Positions 50,056 to 59,973 are shown, numbered from the stretch's first letter. The stretch is 64,000 bases of DNA from Deefgea tanakiae (GCF_019665765.1 NZ_CP081150.1:3162001-3226000); one strand, 5' to 3'. The notes: generated by a model from the sequence alone, not told the origin. Numbers and translations: made by a program.

Positions 50056-50156
50056 ACTCACTCTCGTTTTAATCTGGTCTGCATTTCGTATTTTTCACTA
50101 AGACGGGCACGCTTTATGCGTGATTTGGTGTTCCACCACGAGCGAGGTAGAACATC

Positions 50157-51158
50157 ATGAAAGTTCAGCATTCAGAACTTAAGTTCAGTAGTGAGCACCA
50201 TCTGTTGCAGGAATCAAAACTGCAAATACAGCTCAATATGTCAGCTGAAACCGCCAATTCGTTTTCAAAACAATTGACTGAAGAAATCAATGCGCTATTA
50301 CCCCGCATTCAGTCGCAACAGGATGAGTCGCAAGCCCTGATTTTGGAAAAAAGTAAGGTACAGCGTTTTCAATCGCTGTTGGCGCTGTTGTTTGGTGATG
50401 GCGAGTGCAGTTGTGGCGGATCACCGCTTGAGATGACCGCGCCTGCAGCAGGCGATACGAAGCTGAACCCAGCGGCCAGTGGAGGAGGATCGAGATTGCA
50501 AGTTTTGGTGACGGAGCAAATCCGTGAAAGCGAGCAATCTAGTTTTGCAGCTCACGGCAAAGTTTGCCTTGCCGATGGCAGCTCTCGGCAATTTGCGGTG
50601 GACTATCAACTATCTCGTGATACCGAAATCAAACGTGAGCTGGGTTTCGATTGGCTAAAATTACAAGATCCGCTGGTCTTGGATTTTGGAGCACCAACAG
50701 CAAAATTGCATGAAACAAGTGTTGAGTTTGATTTGGATAATGACGGTCAAAAAGAGCGAATGCGGATGCCAGATGCCACATCGGCGTTTTTGTTTTGGGA
50801 TCGAAATCGCAATGGTTTGGCCGATAACGGTAGCGAGTTGTTTGGCCCGAAGACGGGCAACGGGTTTAGTGAATTAGCCAGTTTGGATAACGATCAGAAT
50901 GGCTGGATTGATGAAGGCGATAGCGCATTTAAAGACTTGAAACTTTGGCAGTCCGCAGAGCATGGCGCTGGGGTGCAAACTTTAAGCCAAGCGGGGGTTG
51001 GGGCCTTGGCTGTGACTGCAGTAAGTACTGAATTTAGCCTAAAAGAGCAGGGCGATCTATTGGGGCAAATTCGGGCGAGTAGTGTGTGGCTGGGCGAGCA
51101 TATGGGGGCTGGTGTGGTGCGGCAAATTGATTTGGCAACAAAGCGGATTGAATCTTAG
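50157..51158 (+). CDS. Hypothetical protein with calcium-binding loops
   Basis: 333 residues, no signal peptide. A helical N-terminal half, a strand region (FAAHGKVCLADGSSRQFAVD), then LQDPLVLDFGAPTAKL and three acidic loops resembling EF-hand/dockerin loops: DLDNDGQKERM, DRNRNGLADNGSELFGPKTG and DNDQNGWIDEGDSAF. I recall similar calcium-loop proteins in other Proteobacteria, without known function. Paralogous in part to the protein at 46292. GAGG lies nine bases before the ATG. Confidence 0.78.
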   Translation: MKVQHSELKFSSEHHLLQESKLQIQLNMSAETANSFSKQLTEEINALLPRIQSQQDESQALILEKSKVQRFQSLLALLFGDGECSCGGSPLEMTAPAAGDTKLNPAASGGGSRLQVLVTEQIRESEQSSFAAHGKVCLADGSSRQFAVDYQLSRDTEIKRELGFDWLKLQDPLVLDFGAPTAKLHETSVEFDLDNDGQKERMRMPDATSAFLFWDRNRNGLADNGSELFGPKTGNGFSELASLDNDQNGWIDEGDSAFKDLKLWQSAEHGAGVQTLSQAGVGALAVTAVSTEFSLKEQGDLLGQIRASSVWLGEHMGAGVVRQIDLATKRIES

Positions 51159-51174
51159 CCATTGGCGTGATGGA

Positions 51175-51198
51175 AAAGAGCCGCACTAGCGGCTCTTG
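51175..51198. terminator. Bidirectional terminator
   Basis: AAGAGCCGC/GCGGCTCTT stem with loop ACTA between convergent genes. T-runs are weak on both sides. Confidence 0.75.
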
Positions 51199-51205
51199 GT
51201 GGCTT

Positions 51206-51715
51206 TTATTGGTCGCTCAAGGCGGCTTTCACTTCACGCTCACCGACATCGGCAGCCCCCCGGTAGCCTGAACGCCTGAGCGCCACACCCCATTGCTCAA
51301 CAATCGGCGCGAAATCTTCAGCTCGCCGCACGGTGCTCAGTAGCTCAGCTAGACGTTCTTCCCAGCTTTGCCCGAGATATTCTTGCGTCACTTTGAGGAT
51401 GACTTGCCGAGCGGCTTCGATTTGGCGTTTTTGCTTCAAATCTTGCGATAATTGTGGCGCAACGGTGGTCGGGCCGGAAAATTGAATTTGATCGATGGTC
51501 TTACTTTGCGAAACCGAGCTAATCAGGCCGAGGCTCTGCATCTTTTGCAAAATACCCAGTACATCGATATTGGGCAGCATCCCTGCTAGCGCCATACTGT
51601 GTCGAGCGCCATCAATCATAAAGAGCACTTGGCGCTCTTTTTGCCCGATTAAGCCGCTGCGTTGGGTAATTTCTTGCTGACCAAGAGCCGTTTTGTGATA
51701 AATCGCATTTTCCAT
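51206..51715 (-). CDS. Hypothetical protein with winged-helix-like N-terminus
   Basis: 169 residues. The segment LIGQKERQVLFMIDGARHSM, followed by ALAGMLPNIDVLGILQKMQS and LGLI, follows the pattern of winged-helix-like modules common in betaproteobacterial proteins of unknown role. The C-terminal half is a long helix-rich region (QKRQIEAARQVILKVTQEYL). No membrane segment. Function unknown. Confidence 0.68.
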   Translation of the reverse strand: MENAIYHKTALGQQEITQRSGLIGQKERQVLFMIDGARHSMALAGMLPNIDVLGILQKMQSLGLISSVSQSKTIDQIQFSGPTTVAPQLSQDLKQKRQIEAARQVILKVTQEYLGQSWEERLAELLSTVRRAEDFAPIVEQWGVALRRSGYRGAADVGEREVKAALSDQ

Positions 51716-51817
51716 GATGACACTCAGTTTCGGTGGTACATGGAGTATGTATAAGTCAAAACTAATGTAGTTGAAAACTAAACACTACATCTTGTTGCAA
51801 AAAGAATACGCTGTGTA

Positions 51818-52330
51818 TTAAATCAATGACTTAAGTGCTTCTTGTGAGACTTTGGGGGCATTCGGTCTGGTGATTGAATCGCGCAATGCAGCTTCCGCTA
51901 CCACGAGTAGGGGCGCATCATTGTGATTAGATTGCTGGGTCAAGCTCGCAACATTCGGGGTTTCTTCTTCAAACTGAATCACACCCGCAATTTTCCACAC
52001 GCCATCAATCCGTTTGAGGTGGTAGCTGGTTCGATATTCCCACGGTGTTCCGTCGTTGCGCATGACGCGCCAAGCGAGTTGGGCGGTACCCAGTGTGCTA
52101 CTAATTTCTAGCACACTCAGGATTTTATATTGAGCGTCGTGAAAGCCTTGTGCGGCGTACCAGTTGAACAGTACTTGCGTGGTTTCATACAGCGGTGGCA
52201 TGTCTGGCCAGTCGGTGCGTTCATCGTTAATTAGTGTGAAAAATGGCATGGTGAACAGTTGAGTGACACCTTCTACATCCAGTTGTGAATAGACAACAGA
52301 GAAGTGCTCAAAAAATTCTTCCAAACTCAT
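51818..52330 (-). CDS. NTF2-like (SnoaL-type) domain protein
   Basis: 170-residue cytosolic protein with the compact alpha+beta pattern of the NTF2 superfamily: LEEFFEHFSVVYSQLDVEGV, FFTLINDERTDWPD, AWRVMRNDGTPWEYRTSYHL and VWKIAGVIQFEEE. Such folds bind small ligands or act as accessory subunits. AGGA precedes the ATG. No function can be assigned. Confidence 0.75.
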   Translation of the reverse strand: MSLEEFFEHFSVVYSQLDVEGVTQLFTMPFFTLINDERTDWPDMPPLYETTQVLFNWYAAQGFHDAQYKILSVLEISSTLGTAQLAWRVMRNDGTPWEYRTSYHLKRIDGVWKIAGVIQFEEETPNVASLTQQSNHNDAPLLVVAEAALRDSITRPNAPKVSQEALKSLI

Positions 52331-52587
52331 TTTAAAATTCCTAGGTTGTTCATGGCTTTAATTATCAGCGGATCAATTTGAAAACTCAACCTAGGCTGAC
52401 TTGTTTGGAAATTTTGTAGCAATTTTATTACGGATTCTAGCAAGGTTTGATTTGTGAGCCGCACATTTTTTGCCAGGAATGTGTGATATTGAATGTATTG
52501 CCGCTTGAAAAGGCGGATTTTAGCGCCATGTAAGTGTCAAATCATGAATGTTCGTGATATTCAATTACAGCAAATTGCAGGAGTTCA

Positions 52588-52869
52588 ATGATGGTTCAAG
52601 CTACCGCCAGTCACCTATTGGTAAAAACAGAAGCACAATGCGAAGCATTGAAACAAGAAATTTTGGCGGGCGCGGACTTTGCTGAAGTGGCAAAAGCCAA
52701 TTCAAGCTGCCCATCATCAGCGCAAGGCGGCGCTTTGGGTTCATTTGGCCCTGGCATGATGGTGCCCGAGTTCGATAAAGTCGTATTCAGCGCACCACTC
52801 AATGAAGTGCAAGGCCCTGTTAAAACGCAATTTGGTTACCATTTATTGGTTGTGACTAGCCGCGGCTAA
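52588..52869 (+). CDS. ppiC: Parvulin-type peptidyl-prolyl isomerase
   Basis: 92-93 residues, a stand-alone cytosolic parvulin like E. coli PpiC. Motifs: ASHLLVKTEAQCEALKQEIL, GADFAEVAKANSSCPS, GGALGSFGPGMMVPEFDKVV and TQFGYHLLVV. Two adjacent ATG codons (52588 and 52591) follow GCAGGAG; the second has better spacing. Followed by a strong terminator. Confidence 0.93.
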   Translation: MMVQATASHLLVKTEAQCEALKQEILAGADFAEVAKANSSCPSSAQGGALGSFGPGMMVPEFDKVVFSAPLNEVQGPVKTQFGYHLLVVTSRG

Positions 52870-52887
52870 TTCAGCCCTGTAGTCGAG

Positions 52888-52917
52888 AAAAAACCGCCAA
52901 ACTGTGGCGGTTTTTTT
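52888..52917. terminator. Terminator shared by convergent ppiC and DUF1289 genes
   Basis: AAAAAACCGCCA pairs with TGGCGGTTTTTT, loop AACTG; runs of A and T on both sides allow use in either direction. Confidence 0.9.
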
Positions 52918-53098
52918 ATGCCGTCTGTATTGACTGCTCGCAGGGCGTTCGCTTTAGGCGTTGCCAAACAGCGAGTTTGTCTGGGTCGGATAGCTTTGAC
53001 CATGCCCTAATTTCATCCAGCGTGCGCAGGCAGCCTTGGCAATACGCGCGGCTTGGGTTGAGTTGGCAGGCATTGATACAAGGTGAAGCGATACTCAT
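52916..53098 (-). CDS. DUF1289 family protein
   Basis: 60-residue protein with the family pattern SPCINACQLNPSRAYCQGCL, then RTLDEIRAW. The cysteines suggest a small metal site. Function unknown; widespread in Proteobacteria. Confidence 0.88.
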   Translation of the reverse strand: MSIASPCINACQLNPSRAYCQGCLRTLDEIRAWSKLSDPDKLAVWQRLKRTPCEQSIQTA

Positions 53099-53157
53099 CG
53101 TAACTACCGTTGGGTGGTGAGGTCGCTATTGGACGGGATTCTGCTCTCGCTGACAAG

Positions 53158-53191
53158 GTCAAATAAAAATGGCCACAGTTTACTGTGGCCA
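53158..53191 (-). terminator. Terminator of the first chemoreceptor gene
   Basis: TGGCCACAGT pairs with ACTGTGGCCA. Read on the minus strand it is followed by TTTTTATTT. Confidence 0.85.
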
Positions 53192-53215
53192 GATGTGTGT
53201 CCTTCGCGCTGTTAT

Positions 53216-54829
53216 TTAGACGCGATAGCGGGAAATCGCGGAATCGAGCTCTTGGCTCAATTGACGCAATCGCTCACCTTCGCCAGCGGTGCTCTGTGCT
53301 ACCGAGCTACTTTCTTCTGACATTTGTGCCACTTGTTCGACTTGTTGCGCCATCATCGCGCTCGCCGCGCTTTGTTCACGCATCGTGCTGGTGATTTCGC
53401 TGACTTGTATGACGACTTGATCGGCGTTTTGGCGGATTTTGGAAATGGCATCGCTGGCTTCTTGCGCGCGTTCCACGCCTAAATCCACTTGGCGCACCGT
53501 TTGCTGCATCGTCGTCACCGTGATGTTGGCTTCATTTTGGATCGCACTTACGGTACCGATAATTTCCTGTGTAGAACTGGCTGTGCGCTCAGCGAGTTTG
53601 CGTACTTCATCGGCCACCACCGCAAAGCCACGCCCTAAATCACCGGCACGCGCAGCTTCAATCGCAGCGTTTAGTGCCAACAGATTAGTTTGATCCGCGA
53701 TGTCTTTAATGACATTGACCACTGCATTGATGCTGGCGGTGCGATCTTTGAGGGATTCAATTTGCTGAGCCGAAACACGGACATCTTCGGCAATTTGATT
53801 GATGCTGGTGATGGTGCTTTCAATAACTGTGCCGCCAGTGCTGGCCATTTGCCCCGCTTCGCGTGCGGTGCGATCACATTCATCGGCGCTGTCGGCCATA
53901 TGGCTAATACTGACCGTCACTTCTTCAACCCCCGCTGCCATACTGGATGCTGCATTGCTGACATTGTGAGAGGCGCTGGATAATTGCTGGCTGGCATTCG
54001 ATAAGCCGCTGGCCGTACCGGTGACATCACGGCCGATGCGATTGAGTTGTTGCAAACTGGTTTGTAGGGTGTTGATGAGGCCATTGATCGCTTCGAGTGA
54101 TTCCCCGATTTCATCGCGGTGTGTCACCGCCATACGGCGTGTGAAGTCGTAATCCGTTCCGAGTTGCACGACGAACTGGCGCATACCATTGAGTGGATTC
54201 ACAATACTTCGCCCGATCATCACCCCAATGACGCAGATGACCGCAAATAGAAGCAGGCCAAATGTCAGGGAAAGTGAAACGGCAGATGTGATTGCGTTAT
54301 TAATTTCTTTGCGTGATTCCTCAACGTATTGCTGATTCAGTTTTACGGCTTCGGTGGCCGCACTGAGTACTTTCTGCGCTTGTGGTGCCGCTTTGCTTCG
54401 GCTTAATTCGATCGCTTCTTCTTGTTTTTGAGCTTGCGATAGGGCCATCACTTCCCGTGTGACGGTGGCATAGGCACTGAGTTCGTTTTTAAAGGTATCA
54501 ATATTTTTACGGTCTAGCTCATCAACGATATAAGACTCGTATTTTTTCAGCGCTTCTAAGGTTTTTTCGATGCTTTGATTAAAATTATCTGCGCGGACTT
54601 TCTTTTCGGTTTCGTCCGCTTGTAGCATTTGATTTAAAGCGTGGATCCTAGCGCCAGAAAGCTCGAGTTGCGCATCTGAAAGTAGTAATACTGAAGGTAA
54701 GACATTATCACTCACATCTGCGGAATGTGTTTTTACATCTTGGAGTTTAAAGTAACTTACTACTGTGAGGATGATGATGGCTAATCCAGCGAGGGCCACC
54801 AGTGAGACCAATTTGTGTGCGATTTTCAT
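53216..54829 (-). CDS. Methyl-accepting chemotaxis protein (first of two)
   Basis: 537 residues: N-terminal TM helix (about 8-30), a helical periplasmic sensor of four-helix-bundle type, second TM (about 190-212), HAMP segment, and a long signalling coil with the hairpin tip ([35 protein letters not shown]). The ATG at 54829 follows CGAGG; the open frame to 54865 is rejected. No CheR-docking pentapeptide at the C-terminus (ISRYRV). Ligand unknown. The signalling half is nearly identical to the gene at 55159. Confidence 0.93.
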   Translation of the reverse strand: MKIAHKLVSLVALAGLAIIILTVVSYFKLQDVKTHSADVSDNVLPSVLLLSDAQLELSGARIHALNQMLQADETEKKVRADNFNQSIEKTLEALKKYESYIVDELDRKNIDTFKNELSAYATVTREVMALSQAQKQEEAIELSRSKAAPQAQKVLSAATEAVKLNQQYVEESRKEINNAITSAVSLSLTFGLLLFAVICVIGVMIGRSIVNPLNGMRQFVVQLGTDYDFTRRMAVTHRDEIGESLEAINGLINTLQTSLQQLNRIGRDVTGTASGLSNASQQLSSASHNVSNAASSMAAGVEEVTVSISHMADSADECDRTAREAGQMASTGGTVIESTITSINQIAEDVRVSAQQIESLKDRTASINAVVNVIKDIADQTNLLALNAAIEAARAGDLGRGFAVVADEVRKLAERTASSTQEIIGTVSAIQNEANITVTTMQQTVRQVDLGVERAQEASDAISKIRQNADQVVIQVSEITSTMREQSAASAMMAQQVEQVAQMSEESSSVAQSTAGEGERLRQLSQELDSAISRYRV

Positions 54830-55110
54830 GTCGATATAACCTCGGTAGTTACAAAAGTAATCCAATTCTTTTTAGTGTAACAAATGGTGTATTAGTATTC
54901 TCTAAATTGCTCTGTCTATGTTGCTCTTTATCTACTCCGGTTTCGTCATCATCAGCTTTATTTGTTTTATTACTATTCTTTAACGATTGCTTGAAAAAGT
55001 GTTCATTTATCATTCAAGTCGATAATGAAATCGTAACTTGCATCAATGATTTATGCGTGAAGGCACCGATGTTGATGAATATGATCTTATGAAGATGATT
55101 TTTAATAAGA
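54830..55110. other. Gap between the two chemoreceptor genes
   Basis: AT-rich, no convincing gene. Open frames across it lack ribosome-binding sites and family resemblance. It should contain the promoter of the first receptor, not identified. Confidence 0.5.
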
Positions 55111-55138
55111 ATAAAAAAGCCACAGCGAGCTGTGGCTT
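55111..55138 (-). terminator. Terminator of the second chemoreceptor gene
   Basis: AAGCCACAGC pairs with GCTGTGGCTT; on the minus strand TTTTTATTC follows. Confidence 0.85.
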
Positions 55139-55158
55139 GAATGGGGTAACAGTTTTAT

Positions 55159-56772
55159 TTAGACGCGATAGCGTGCAATCGCGGAATCGAGTTCTTGGCT
55201 CAATTGACGCAATCGCTCACCTTCGCCAGCGGTGCTCTGTGCTACCGAGCTACTTTCTTCTGACATTTGTGCTACTTGCTCCACTTGCTGTGCCATCATT
55301 GCACTCGCCGCGCTTTGTTCACGCATCGTGCTGGTGATTTCGCTGACTTGCACGACGACTTGATCGGCATTTTGGCGGATTTTGGAAATTGCATCGCTGG
55401 CTTCTTGCGCACGCTCCACGCCGAGGTCCACTTGGCGCACCGTTTGCTGCATCGTCGTCACCGTGATGTTGGCTTCATTTTGGATCGCACTTACGGTACC
55501 GATAATTTCCTGTGTAGAACTGGCTGTGCGCTCAGCGAGTTTACGTACTTCATCGGCCACCACCGCAAAGCCACGCCCTAAATCACCGGCACGCGCAGCT
55601 TCAATCGCAGCGTTTAGTGCCAACAGATTAGTTTGATCCGCGATGTCTTTAATGACATTGACCACTGCATTGATGCTGGCGGTGCGATCTTTGAGGGATT
55701 CAATTTGCTGAGCCGAAACACGGACATCTTCGGCAATTTGATTGATGCTGGTGATGGTGCTTTCAATAACTGTGCCGCCAGTGCTGGCCATTTGCCCCGC
55801 TTCGCGTGCGGTGCGATCGCATTCATCGGCGCTGTCGGCCATATGGCTAATACTGACCGTCACTTCTTCAACCCCCGCTGCCATACTGGATGCTGCATTG
55901 CTGACATTGTGAGAGGCGCTGGATAATTGCTGGCTGGCATTCGATAAGCCGCTGGCCGTACCGGTGACATCACGACCGATGCGATTGAGTTGTTGCAAGC
56001 TGTTTTGCAGGGTGTTGATGAGGCCATTGACTGCTTCGAGTGATTCACCGATTTCGTCTTGTTGGGTGATCGTGACGCGGCGGGTGAAGTCAAAATCAGT
56101 ACCCAGTTGCACGACAAATTGGCGCATCGCGTTGAGGGGGTTAATGATGCTGCGCGCAATCCACAGCCCGATGATACTAATCGCAATAATTAAGATTAAA
56201 CCGGTACCAATTGAAAAACTGATCGCAGCAGCAATCGCTTCGGTAATTTCTTTTTTGTCTTCATTCGCACCTACCTCATTACGCTTGGTTGCGATGATTA
56301 GTTGTTCTTCAACTTTCTGTGCTTGTGGAGTGGCTTTCGTTTTGACCAAGGCTTCTGCGGCTGCGGCATCGTTTGATTCGGAAGCTATTTTGACTAACTT
56401 GCCAATTTCGATCCATTGATCAGCTTCTTTGCGAATGTTGGCGATATTTTGCTGGCCCTCAGCGCTAGAAACATAATGATCGTAGGCTTTTAATTTTTCA
56501 TCAAATTGAGCTAAGTATTGGTTTAATTTGGTGTCAACTACTTTTTTTTCGTCCGCATTAGATTGAATGACATGTTCGACAAGTGCGTGGCGTGCATTGG
56601 CAAACGCTAAGTTAATTTCACCAATTAAAATAACGGATGGCAATGCATCATCAGTGATCATGATTGAGTGCTCTTTCACACTTTGAAATTTATTAAAGTT
56701 GACTGCTGTAATTAGTACAATCGCCAGCGCGGCGAGTGCAATCAGTAGCATTAGTTTTTGGGAAATCTTCAT
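55159..56772 (-). CDS. Methyl-accepting chemotaxis protein (second of two)
   Basis: 537 residues with the same layout as its neighbour: TM1 (about 8-25), four-helix-type periplasmic sensor, TM2, HAMP and signalling coil. The sensor half differs clearly ([20 protein letters not shown] here), while the last roughly 300 residues are almost identical. AGGG precedes the ATG. Tandem duplication with divergent sensors suggests different ligands feeding one kinase. Confidence 0.93.
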
Positions 56773-57058
56773 TTGAGGCCCTGCCTGTTCGGTGGGTTAA
56801 GTTATGTGTCAGTATAGTACTAATAATTAGATCTATTTAATCTAAATTGACCGTTGAGCCTCTAAAAAACCGAATTTATTTTGCGGCTACGGGAGTTGCG
56901 TGGCTGGCGCTTGAATTGAGTTTGGGCTTGATTTTTTCAGTGGGATTACAAATTTGTTATAGCAGAGCTCACGTTTCTGACTATCTAAAACGTAAACTAG
57001 AAGTGATGGTGTGGCTGTGTTCTTTGCTTGGTGTGCAAAAAAGGGATAGGTCATAAGA
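56773..57058. other. Gene-free gap upstream of the second chemoreceptor
   Basis: About 290 bases. A 69-codon plus-strand frame (56847-57056) has no ribosome-binding site or family resemblance. Presumably holds the receptor promoter. Confidence 0.45.
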
Positions 57059-57086
57059 ACTCCGTTGAGCAAGAACTCAACGGAGT
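57059..57086 (-). terminator. Hairpin after the 121-residue gene
   Basis: ACTCCGTTGAG pairs perfectly over 11 bases with CTCAACGGAGT; loop CAAGAA; only a weak T-run on the minus strand. Confidence 0.75.
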
Positions 57087-57094
57087 GTAGAACT

Positions 57095-57460
57095 TTATTT
57101 TTGTGAATCAATATCGGCGAGCGATTCTTCGCCCTTGGTGGTGATGAAATGGCCGACTTCGCCTTCACGTGTTTCGAGGTGGCCTTTGCGCAGCAAAAAC
57201 GCCAGTGCTTCACCGTTAATTTTGAGCGTTGGATTGGCTTTGAGTTGGCGCAGGCTGTCGATACACAGCGCCATGAAAATTGTTTGTTTACCCAAGTCGG
57301 TAATTTGCAAAATACCGGTTTTACGTTCGTAAGCGCACAGCTTTTGCCCTGTGAGGACTTTGATATTTTTAAACACAGCGTGGCTTAAACGCGTGCTTTT
57401 CAGGCCGCGGCTCACTTCGATTAGTGAGGCCATTTCATCTTTTGATAACTTCGTACTCAT
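57095..57460 (-). CDS. Hypothetical protein, possible winged-helix fold
   Basis: 121 residues, cytosolic. Helix-strand alternation near the centre (LCAYERKTGILQITDLGKQT) and the end (LAFLLRKGHLETREGEVGHF, ITTKGEESLA) resembles winged-helix architecture, but no family is recognised. GAGGG precedes the ATG. Could be a small regulator. Confidence 0.65.
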   Translation of the reverse strand: MSTKLSKDEMASLIEVSRGLKSTRLSHAVFKNIKVLTGQKLCAYERKTGILQITDLGKQTIFMALCIDSLRQLKANPTLKINGEALAFLLRKGHLETREGEVGHFITTKGEESLADIDSQK

Positions 57461-57591
57461 CGTTCACCCTCATTGTCAGTGTTGATATAGTACGCTGTCT
57501 GCTCTGGCTTGCGCTAATTTGTTCCACAGGCGGGTTGCAAGGCGAGGCACCTTGCATGTCATTTAATGTGTGCGTGATGAAAATTTCTGTT

Positions 57592-57636
57592 GGGTATTGC
57601 CGCAAAAGCATTATTAATGCATACCAAGAGATACCT
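57592..57636. repeat. Shortened member of the 49-bp palindromic family
   Basis: Starts GGGTAT and reaches ATACCT about four bases earlier than in the other copies. Contains GCATTATTAATGC as an inner hairpin. Downstream of the OlsB-like gene. Confidence 0.45.
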
Positions 57637-57685
57637 GCTTGCTATAGCGTGCGCTGTGACAAGCAGGTTTGATTTCCGCTCTGGC

Positions 57686-58435
57686 TTAGCGATTAAAGTG
57701 CTTCGCGTAGCGCATGTCCAGTTGCTTGGTTGGCAATAGCATTAAGAAATCGGCGCAATTAAAGTACGGGTCCCAAGCCGGTTCGCCACAAATCATCGCG
57801 CCAGCGCGCAGATAGCCTTTGATCAGTGCTGGCGTTTCGACTTTTTGCGCGACGGTGTTCATTGAAAACGGCAGTGGATTGTTTGGGAACACGCGCCATT
57901 CAATCGGCGCCAGCGCTGAAGCGGCGAGTTTTTTGTATAAGTTCACCGCCAAATGGCCGCCGTCGTTCACGGGCACACTCGCGCAGCCAATCAGATATTG
58001 ATAGCCATGTTGCTGGATGTAATTGGCGATACCCGACCACAATAGCGCAATCGTTGAGCCATTGCGGTATTTCGGGTGAACGCAGGTGCGGCCTAGCTCG
58101 ACCATTTGTGGACGAATATTTTGCAAGCGAGTGAGATTAAACTCGGTATCGGAATAATAGCTGCCCACTTTTTGCGCTTGGTGTGGCGGTAAAATGCGAT
58201 ACGTACCGATCACTTCGCCCGTGTCTTCATCGTGCGCCACTAGGTGATCGCAGTAACGGTCAAATAGGTCTTGATCGATGCCGGGGATTTTACTATTGAT
58301 TTGTGCGCCCATTTCTTCAACAAAAACTTGATAGCGCAAGGCTTGCGCCGCCAAAATCGTTTCTGGATTGCTGGCAATCGACACCGTCAATGTGCGTTTA
58401 TGTTTATGAATTGAAGCAGAACTTTCAACTAGCAT
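57686..58435 (-). CDS. olsB: OlsB-like N-acyltransferase (ornithine lipid synthesis)
   Basis: 249 residues with a GNAT-type fold: TILAAQALRYQVFVEEMGAQ, FDRYCDHLVAHDEDTGEVIG, TYRILPP, VELGRTCVHPKYRNGSTIAL and LIGCASVPVNDGG. The pattern matches OlsB and related hemolysin-type acyltransferases that transfer a 3-hydroxyacyl group to ornithine. GGAGAGA precedes the ATG. No olsA homologue is adjacent, so ornithine as substrate is an inference from family resemblance. Confidence 0.8.
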   Translation of the reverse strand: MLVESSASIHKHKRTLTVSIASNPETILAAQALRYQVFVEEMGAQINSKIPGIDQDLFDRYCDHLVAHDEDTGEVIGTYRILPPHQAQKVGSYYSDTEFNLTRLQNIRPQMVELGRTCVHPKYRNGSTIALLWSGIANYIQQHGYQYLIGCASVPVNDGGHLAVNLYKKLAASALAPIEWRVFPNNPLPFSMNTVAQKVETPALIKGYLRAGAMICGEPAWDPYFNCADFLMLLPTKQLDMRYAKHFNR

Positions 58436-58688
58436 CTTTCTCTCTCCAGAGTTTTGCTAGCTAAATTACTAGCTGATTATTACAGCAAGGTTTTTATTTT
58501 GTGAATTTGGTATGACAAAAAATGACGATAGATCAATAGCTTGCCCTTGTCTTGGTTGCCGTCTCGCTGTGGCGGTATCTGGGGCTCAATCGGGTCGGCA
58601 AATCGCGTTGATTTGAATCGTCACAGTGCATTCACCGTCTTTTGTTAAGCTGTCTCTCATTTGTCACTTCCTCTTGCGGGCTCATACC

Positions 58689-59714
58689 ATGCGCTTAAAA
58701 ATGTGGATGCAGAGTATTTGCATCATTGTATTGGCGGCTCATGTTCACGCCGCAACGGGTTTGACTGAAATTGCGGCGACCGCTCAGCATTCCACCGTCA
58801 CGGTGTTTTATCCCGCCAGCGGTCAAAATCAGAAACTCAATAAAATCGGCTTGCCCGTTTTTGCCTTACCCGATGCGCCTCCGCTTAAAGGCAATGGACG
58901 CTTGATTGTGATGTCGCATGGTTCGGGCGGTTCGCCGTGGGATTATGCGGATTTGGCTGGCGTGTTAGCGGAGGCTGGTTTTGTCGTTGCGCTACCCGAT
59001 CATCTGCGCGATAACCATCAAAATGGCAAAGATGCAGGTCCGACGAGTTGGAAGATTCGACCCCAAGAAATCACTAGCGCGATTGATGTCATCGCTAAAG
59101 ATCCACGTTTTGCACCGAACTTAAAACTCGACCAAGTGGGTATGTACGGTATTTCGGCGGGCGGCTTAACCGCGCTGACTTTGGCGGGCGGGCGCTGGTC
59201 GCCGGCAAATATGGTGCAGCATTGCAATGTCAATATTCGCGCTGATTTTCATGCCTGCGTGGGTTTGCTGTTTGAATTGAATGGCGGGATGTTTGACGGT
59301 TTAAAAGTATTCATGGCGCGGCAGATTTTGCGCTGGCGCTTTAATGATGCGACATGGCAAAGCCACACCGACCCGCGCATCACCGCGATTGTGGCCGGTG
59401 TTCCTTATAGTGTCGTGTTTGATTTGAACTCGTTGGCGCAGCCCAAAATCCCCGTTTCGCTGATTACGGCGCGTAAAGACGTTTGGCTGCATCCGCAATT
59501 TCATAGCGACCCGATTGTTCGCGCTTGCCAAAGTTGCACGGTATTGCACGACTTTGAAAAAGGCGGCCATGGTGCGTTACTGTCGCCCATTCGTTCACCG
59601 CTAGAAGGGCTCGTTGCCCGATTAATCGGCGATCCTGTTGGCTTTGATCGGCAAGAAACCGCGTTGGTGAATCAAAAAATTAGCCGCTATTTTCAGCAAT
59701 GGTTGTTGCCGTGA
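58689..59714 (+). CDS. Exported alpha/beta hydrolase
   Basis: 341 residues with a signal peptide (MRLKMWMQSICIIVLAAHVH) from the ATG at 58689; the open frame to 58626 is rejected. Hydrolase features: LIVMSHGSGGSPWDYADLAG, the nucleophile elbow GMYGISAGGLTAL and a histidine in KGGHGALL. Resembles dienelactone-hydrolase or PAF-acetylhydrolase-like esterases. A cysteine pair may form a disulfide. Substrate unknown. Confidence 0.82.
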   Translation: MRLKMWMQSICIIVLAAHVHAATGLTEIAATAQHSTVTVFYPASGQNQKLNKIGLPVFALPDAPPLKGNGRLIVMSHGSGGSPWDYADLAGVLAEAGFVVALPDHLRDNHQNGKDAGPTSWKIRPQEITSAIDVIAKDPRFAPNLKLDQVGMYGISAGGLTALTLAGGRWSPANMVQHCNVNIRADFHACVGLLFELNGGMFDGLKVFMARQILRWRFNDATWQSHTDPRITAIVAGVPYSVVFDLNSLAQPKIPVSLITARKDVWLHPQFHSDPIVRACQSCTVLHDFEKGGHGALLSPIRSPLEGLVARLIGDPVGFDRQETALVNQKISRYFQQWLLP

Positions 59715-59778
59715 CTGATGAAAGCCCGCACCCTCTGGGTGCACCGTGTTTTGCAGTCGCAATCCGCGACGGGGACTC

Positions 59779-59804
59779 ACTTTTCTTGCTTCGCCAAGAA
59801 AAGT
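59779..59804. repeat. Palindromic intergenic repeat-like hairpin
   Basis: ACTTTTCTTG pairs with CAAGAAAAGT around CTTCGC, followed by AAGCAAAAGAAGGCGACCCG and GC-rich sequence. This resembles a widespread proteobacterial intergenic repeat known to me by its CTTCGCCAAGAAAAG core. The copy number in this genome cannot be judged. Confidence 0.5.
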
Positions 59805-59973
59805 AAGCAAAAGAAGGCGACCCGGGCGCGCATCGGTCCCCGATGCCCTCGATCCGTCGTGAGCCAAACGATAAAACTGTTTGTCTCTCTCCCTCACTCG
59901 GTGCGCTTAAACGGGATTTTTAAGCCCCAGATCAACGAGCGTGGCGCAGCATCAATACCAAATCTGATCCGGC

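Noticed and set aside
54802-55092. 96-codon plus-strand frame between the chemoreceptors
   Set aside because: Overlaps the start of the first receptor, no ribosome-binding site, low-complexity composition.
57424-57672. 82-codon plus-strand frame
   Set aside because: Antisense to the 5' end of the 121-residue gene and contains the shortened repeat; no ribosome-binding site.
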